Assembly: GCA_045649265.1 (NCBI GenBank)
Contig: JAZRPO010000057.1
Location: forward strand, 1 to 17,167
Source of the DNA: SIG480 sp045649265
Lineage (GTDB): Bacteria > Bacillota > Clostridia > Oscillospirales > JAAYXM01
Length of the DNA stretch: 17,167 bases
Direction of reading: 5' to 3'
A model generated the notes under the pieces. The model was not told where the DNA came from. It searched no databases and saw nothing but the letters and a program-made list of their open reading frames with translations. A program made the translations under genes and the position numbers. Each line of letters opens with the position of its first letter. Within the stretch, counting starts at the first letter, position 1. This document shows, one piece after another, positions 13,861 through 17,167 of this stretch.

Positions 13861-15274
13861 GATTTTCAAGAACGAGCTTTTTGACCGTATGTCGGTCAAG
13901 ATTTTTTTCCTGTGTATGTTTTTCTCCCTCATAGCTATCTTTACATATGCTCTAACAACATATTCAGGCCTTCGTTCTGCAACAATTTCACAAAAAGAAT
14001 TTGAACTGCGTTCAGTGGCATCGGACCTTTCGGCGTCACTTTCACCTTTTGGAACACCTGCCCTCTCTGATAGCACAGACTCGCCAGATATCAAAAGAAG
14101 AATCATCATTACCGACTCTGTTTTCAGAATAAAATACGACAGCTCAAGCATTGATAACCTCGTAGGAAAAATCCTTCTCATCCCCGCAATACGCTCTTCA
14201 CTTCATGGAGAGACCTCTTTTGAATGTGTATTTCTTCCCGATGGAATTGAGAGCTACGTTTCTATCCCTATCATTTATAACGGAAATGTTTCGGGTGCGC
14301 TTCTTGTCCTCGAAAGCGACCTTTCCTTCCGTTATATCTTTGATGCAACAAATTTGTCACTTATCCTTTCTTCTCTTGCAATACTTATACTTTTTTTCTT
14401 AATTGCCCTGCTCGTTTCAACGCTTTTAAATCGGAAAATTTCAAATCTCCACGCCAAAATCAAAGAAACAGCAATGGAGTTTGGTTCAAAAAAGATCAAG
14501 ACATCCGAAAATAACGAGCTTACGCCTGTAATAGAAGAAATAAACAATATATATGAGCATCTTAACTATGTTCAACAGATGAGACAAGCGTTTGTTTCTG
14601 ATGCTTCGCATGAGCTCAGAACTCCGCTCGCCGCGACTAAGCTCCTGTGCGAATCAATCACAAGCACTCAAAACATTGACCCTGAGACGACACGCGAGTT
14701 TATGAATGATATTCTTCTCGAAGTTGACCGTATGTCACATACTGCGGAAAAGCTGCTTGTTCTTTCCCAGCTTGATAACTCAGTTTTAACAAATCTTGCC
14801 CCCGTCCCTTTAACTGAAATCGTAAAGAACTCCCTTACATCTCTATATCTCATTGCAGCCAATAAGAACATCACCATTGAGAGCTATCTTGAAGAAAACT
14901 GCAACGTTCTTGCCGACATGGAGGGCGCGAATCAGATTGTCAGCAATCTGATTGATAATGCGATAAAATACAACTTCGTTGGAGGAACTTTAAGAGTATA
15001 TCTCTATTCAAAAAATGAATGGTGCATATTCATTGTTGATGATACCGGCATAGGAATCGCTCCCGAGAACCGAGAGCGTGTGTTTGAAAGATTCTTCCGT
15101 GTTGACAAATCGCGCGGGCACGACGGACGTGGAGGCAGCGGCCTCGGCCTTGCAATCGTCAAACGAAACATTGAAACTTTCGGCGGCGACATAAAGATTT
15201 CTGATTCTGTTTTTGGCGGTGCAAGATTCACTGTTAAGTTGCGCAGACTTATAACCGAGGAGGAAAAACGATGA
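13838..15274 (+). CDS. Sensor histidine kinase
   Basis: This membrane kinase phosphorylates the adjacent response regulator. It has a short basic N-terminus, TM1 (about 22-40), an extracellular sensor of about 130 residues, TM2 (about 173-197), a HAMP-like linker and HisKA with H258 in FVSDASHELRTPLAATK. The catalytic domain has the N box QIVSNLIDNAIKYN (367-380), DDTGIGIAPE (G1), FERFFRVDKSR (F box) and GGSGLGLAIVK (G2). The sensor domain has no motif I recognise. The start is uncertain. The first ATG is at 13889, but the in-frame stretch before it (LKRRIFKNELFDR) reads like a typical kinase N-terminus. I therefore use the TTG at 13838, which gives 478 residues and overlaps the regulator gene by 23 bases. 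The 3' end overlaps the lipoprotein gene by ATGA. Confidence 0.93.
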   Translation: MDTILKRRIFKNELFDRMSVKIFFLCMFFSLIAIFTYALTTYSGLRSATISQKEFELRSVASDLSASLSPFGTPALSDSTDSPDIKRRIIITDSVFRIKYDSSSIDNLVGKILLIPAIRSSLHGETSFECVFLPDGIESYVSIPIIYNGNVSGALLVLESDLSFRYIFDATNLSLILSSLAILILFFLIALLVSTLLNRKISNLHAKIKETAMEFGSKKIKTSENNELTPVIEEINNIYEHLNYVQQMRQAFVSDASHELRTPLAATKLLCESITSTQNIDPETTREFMNDILLEVDRMSHTAEKLLVLSQLDNSVLTNLAPVPLTEIVKNSLTSLYLIAANKNITIESYLEENCNVLADMEGANQIVSNLIDNAIKYNFVGGTLRVYLYSKNEWCIFIVDDTGIGIAPENRERVFERFFRVDKSRGHDGRGGSGLGLAIVKRNIETFGGDIKISDSVFGGARFTVKLRRLITEEEKR

Positions 15275-16146
15275 AGAAGCTTCTTTCACTTTTTCTTGCA
15301 ATGCTTCTGCTATGCGGATGTTCGCACTCGCATTCCCAAAATACAATCCCTTGCAAAGCCTATTATTTTTCTTCCGCCTCAGCAAATGAGCTTGTACCAT
15401 GCGAGTTTTCTATTGAGGGGACAAACATTGAAGATGTCGCAAATAAGCTGTTTTTCAAGCTCTATTCCCCTCCCAAAAAAAACCTTGTATCTCCCTTTTT
15501 CAGTCGTGTAAGGTTAATCGACCTTACTCTAAACAACAACAGGTGTGATCTTGTTCTTTCACCTTCCTATCGCTATCTTGATGTTTTCGACCTTACCGCT
15601 CTTAACAGCGCAATAGTAAATACCATGTGCTCCCTTCCTGGAATTGACGAGGTGTCAATCTCGTGCGATGGCAAATCAACAATATTCAGCGCTGAAGAAT
15701 TTGTCACTCAGCTTCCTCGGGCACATTATGAAACTCATACAGTTAATCTTTATTTTACAAAAGACAACTTTACTGAGGTTGTAAAAGAAACTGCGGAGAT
15801 TTCTCTTTCTCCTGATGAAACCCTTGAAAAATCAGTCGTTTTGCTTTTGAAAAACGAAACCTCTGATTCTTATGATAGTCCCTTCCCCGAGGATACAGTC
15901 ATTAACGATGTATATTTTGACGAGGGCGTCTGTTTTGTTGATGTGTCAAAAGAATTCATTTTAAATGCCATTCATAAGCAAAAAGAGGAAACAGTAGTTC
16001 TTTTTTCAATAGTAAACACGCTTACGGAACTTCCCAAGATAGACAGTGTTCAATTTTTGATTGATGGAGACATCGGATACGGTTATGGTCATCATAACAT
16101 TAAAACTCCTTTTACAAACAACACCGAGCTTTTTGATACTAATTAA
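15271..16146 (+). CDS. GerMN-domain lipoprotein
   Basis: This 291-residue exported lipoprotein has a signal peptide MKKLLSLFLAMLLLCGC with lipobox LCGC; C17 would be lipidated after cleavage. Two GerMN-type repeats follow, one at about 28-140 and one at about 157-275. The second shows the family pattern YFTKDNFTEVVKE, PEDTVINDVYFDEGVCFVDV and VLFSIVNTLTELPKIDSVQF. GerMN domains occur in the Bacillus spore germination/sporulation protein GerM and in actinobacterial LpqB. The start overlaps the kinase stop by four bases (ATGA) with GAGGAGGA just upstream, so translation is coupled. This fits a part in the same signalling system, perhaps modulating the kinase from outside; that is inference. Family assignment is by pattern and could be tested by profile search. 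Confidence 0.85.
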   Translation: MKKLLSLFLAMLLLCGCSHSHSQNTIPCKAYYFSSASANELVPCEFSIEGTNIEDVANKLFFKLYSPPKKNLVSPFFSRVRLIDLTLNNNRCDLVLSPSYRYLDVFDLTALNSAIVNTMCSLPGIDEVSISCDGKSTIFSAEEFVTQLPRAHYETHTVNLYFTKDNFTEVVKETAEISLSPDETLEKSVVLLLKNETSDSYDSPFPEDTVINDVYFDEGVCFVDVSKEFILNAIHKQKEETVVLFSIVNTLTELPKIDSVQFLIDGDIGYGYGHHNIKTPFTNNTELFDTN

Positions 16147-16214
16147 ACTCAGGACTTTTCATGATATTAAAAGAGGCTCTTAAAAATCGTCTCTGTCTTT
16201 ATACTTTACATATT

Positions 16215-16251
16215 AAAAATCACCAAAAGTGAAACACTTTTGGTGATTTTT
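16215..16251. terminator. Bidirectional terminator, 17-bp perfect stem
   Basis: AAAAATCACCAAAAGTG (16215-16231) and its exact reverse complement (16235-16251) enclose an AAA loop. The A5 and T5 ends give a T tract in both directions. It serves the regulator-kinase-lipoprotein operon and the convergent SLH gene. Confidence 0.93.
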
Positions 16252-16272
16252 ACACACAGTGGCGCTGAAATT

Positions 16273-17167
16273 TTAAATTTTTGTCAGGAGAACGTCTATC
16301 ATCTTGCTGGTTTCTGCGCGTGTTGCAAAGTCACGCGGTGCAAAAAACTTAGCTCCGTGATTATTGCTTCTACCCGAGATAATTCCCGCTCGCTGCATTG
16401 TTTCAACGCTCGCCTTTGCATACTGAGCTATCTGCTCGCTGTCACTGAATTCAACTTTTTCAACGCTATCGGGAAGCGTCTTTTTTGCGACTTTTAAAGC
16501 ATAGTTTGATATCATAACAGCCATGTCCTGACGAGTGATGTAGCTATCCGGGCTGAACTTGGAGTTTCCTGTTCCGCCTGAAATACCTGTTGAATACGCC
16601 CAGGCAACAGCATCTGCATACCAGGCATCCTCTTTGACATCGTCAAACACTGCTGAAATTACAAAATTCTTATATAAGTTTTCACCTGTAAGATTGAGAA
16701 GAATCGTTACAAACTGAGCTCTTGTTATATTGGCCTGCGGAGCAAAATACGGGTTGCCCGACGCATCGGTACCCATACCGGAAATCACGTTTTTCTCAGC
16801 AAGCGACATAACATGTGCATAAAACCAATCTCCCGGCTTTACATCAGAAAATGCATTGTCAGGTACAACCTCAACTACCGGCTCTGCCCACTTTGCATAA
16901 ATGATAGTAGCAGAGGTTACGGGCATTGAAAAATCAAATGGGAGCGTCCCCAAAGCGTCTGCATACCAGCCGTCAAAAACGTATCCCTCTTTTGTCGGTA
17001 TGTTTTCAGGCTTTGCAACACATTCACCCACTGTAACATCAACACCTCCGAAAGCAGAGCCTCCCATAGTGTCAAAGGTTACATTGACAGTGTTTTTTAC
17101 AGCATCCTGAGTTATTGCAAAAACAGCTGTAATTTGCACGTTATTTGCAGGCATTATAAATCCTATG
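16273..17167 (-). CDS. SLH-domain surface protein, C-terminal part (5' end beyond window)
   Basis: This is the C-terminal end of a larger secreted protein. The frame stays open to the window edge, and the apparent ATG at 17154 is internal: the flanking residues read GFIMPANNVQITAVF, the typical end of an InlB-type bacterial repeat. Next comes one Listeria-Bacteroides repeat (VTFDTMGG to GYVFDGWYAD to IIYAKW, about residues 23-90 counted from that methionine). Three SLH domains follow, at about 100-157, 168-218 and 234-290, with motifs such as ITRAQFVTILLNL, ITRQDMAVMI and ATRAETSKMI. SLH triplets bind pyruvylated wall polysaccharide and anchor proteins to the cell surface. The TAA is at 16275-16273, just after the bidirectional terminator on this strand. 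The N-terminal function is outside the window. Confidence 0.92.
   Translation of the reverse strand, partial: IGFIMPANNVQITAVFAITQDAVKNTVNVTFDTMGGSAFGGVDVTVGECVAKPENIPTKEGYVFDGWYADALGTLPFDFSMPVTSATIIYAKWAEPVVEVVPDNAFSDVKPGDWFYAHVMSLAEKNVISGMGTDASGNPYFAPQANITRAQFVTILLNLTGENLYKNFVISAVFDDVKEDAWYADAVAWAYSTGISGGTGNSKFSPDSYITRQDMAVMISNYALKVAKKTLPDSVEKVEFSDSEQIAQYAKASVETMQRAGIISGRSNNHGAKFFAPRDFATRAETSKMIDVLLTKI

Noticed and set aside
16273..17154. SLH protein as a complete gene starting at 17154
   Set aside because: There is no ribosome site before the ATG, the frame stays open to the edge, and MPANNVQITAVF is the end of a bacterial repeat, so the gene continues beyond the window.

Overview
This window reads as a chromosomal segment of an anaerobic, low-to-moderate GC Gram-positive bacterium of the Clostridia, most plausibly an Oscillospirales/Ruminococcaceae-type lineage. 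This is inferred from gene content: strong AGGAGG ribosome binding sites, an LCP-family wall enzyme, a FemAB-type peptidyltransferase, a darA-holB-ricT block in the order known from Firmicutes, a GerMN lipoprotein and an SLH-anchored surface protein. I see no transposase, phage gene, CRISPR array or other mobile element. Almost every interval is explained by a housekeeping or cell-envelope gene.

Layout. A tRNA-Leu(CAG) on the minus strand sits at the left edge. Next are an S1-domain RNA-binding protein (+) and a convergent LCP-family glycopolymer transferase (-), separated by a bidirectional terminator. A 320-base intergenic region with divergent promoters and several inverted repeats leads into a KDPG aldolase fused to a C-terminal VOC (glyoxalase-like) domain. 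After its terminator comes argG-argH, driven by a perfect-consensus promoter flanked by two TGAATAAATATT palindromes that look like ArgR operators. A two-CBS-domain protein stands alone. Then a FemX-like peptidyltransferase is followed by a divergent alanine-racemase-family protein, and by darA (c-di-AMP receptor), holB (DNA polymerase III delta prime) and ricT (PSP1 family). A D,D-carboxypeptidase (-) meets ricT tail to tail. Divergent from it runs a ComEA-like helix-hairpin-helix protein, an OmpR-type response regulator, its histidine kinase and a GerMN lipoprotein, apparently one operon. A 17-bp bidirectional terminator separates this operon from a partial SLH-domain surface protein (-) that runs off the right edge.

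How the genes fit together. The recurring theme is the cell envelope: glycopolymer attachment (LCP), bridge-peptide formation (FemX), D-amino-acid supply (racemase), peptide trimming (carboxypeptidase), envelope sensing (kinase, regulator and GerMN lipoprotein) and S-layer anchoring (SLH). The arginine genes and the aldolase are separate metabolic units. I did not find a clearly new multi-gene system. The items most worth checking are the regulator-kinase-GerMN lipoprotein operon, which parallels actinobacterial MtrAB-LpqB; the racemase-family protein with altered active-site motifs next to FemX; the aldolase-VOC fusion; and the paired operator architecture at argG. Function calls rest on motif recognition by eye, with no database search.
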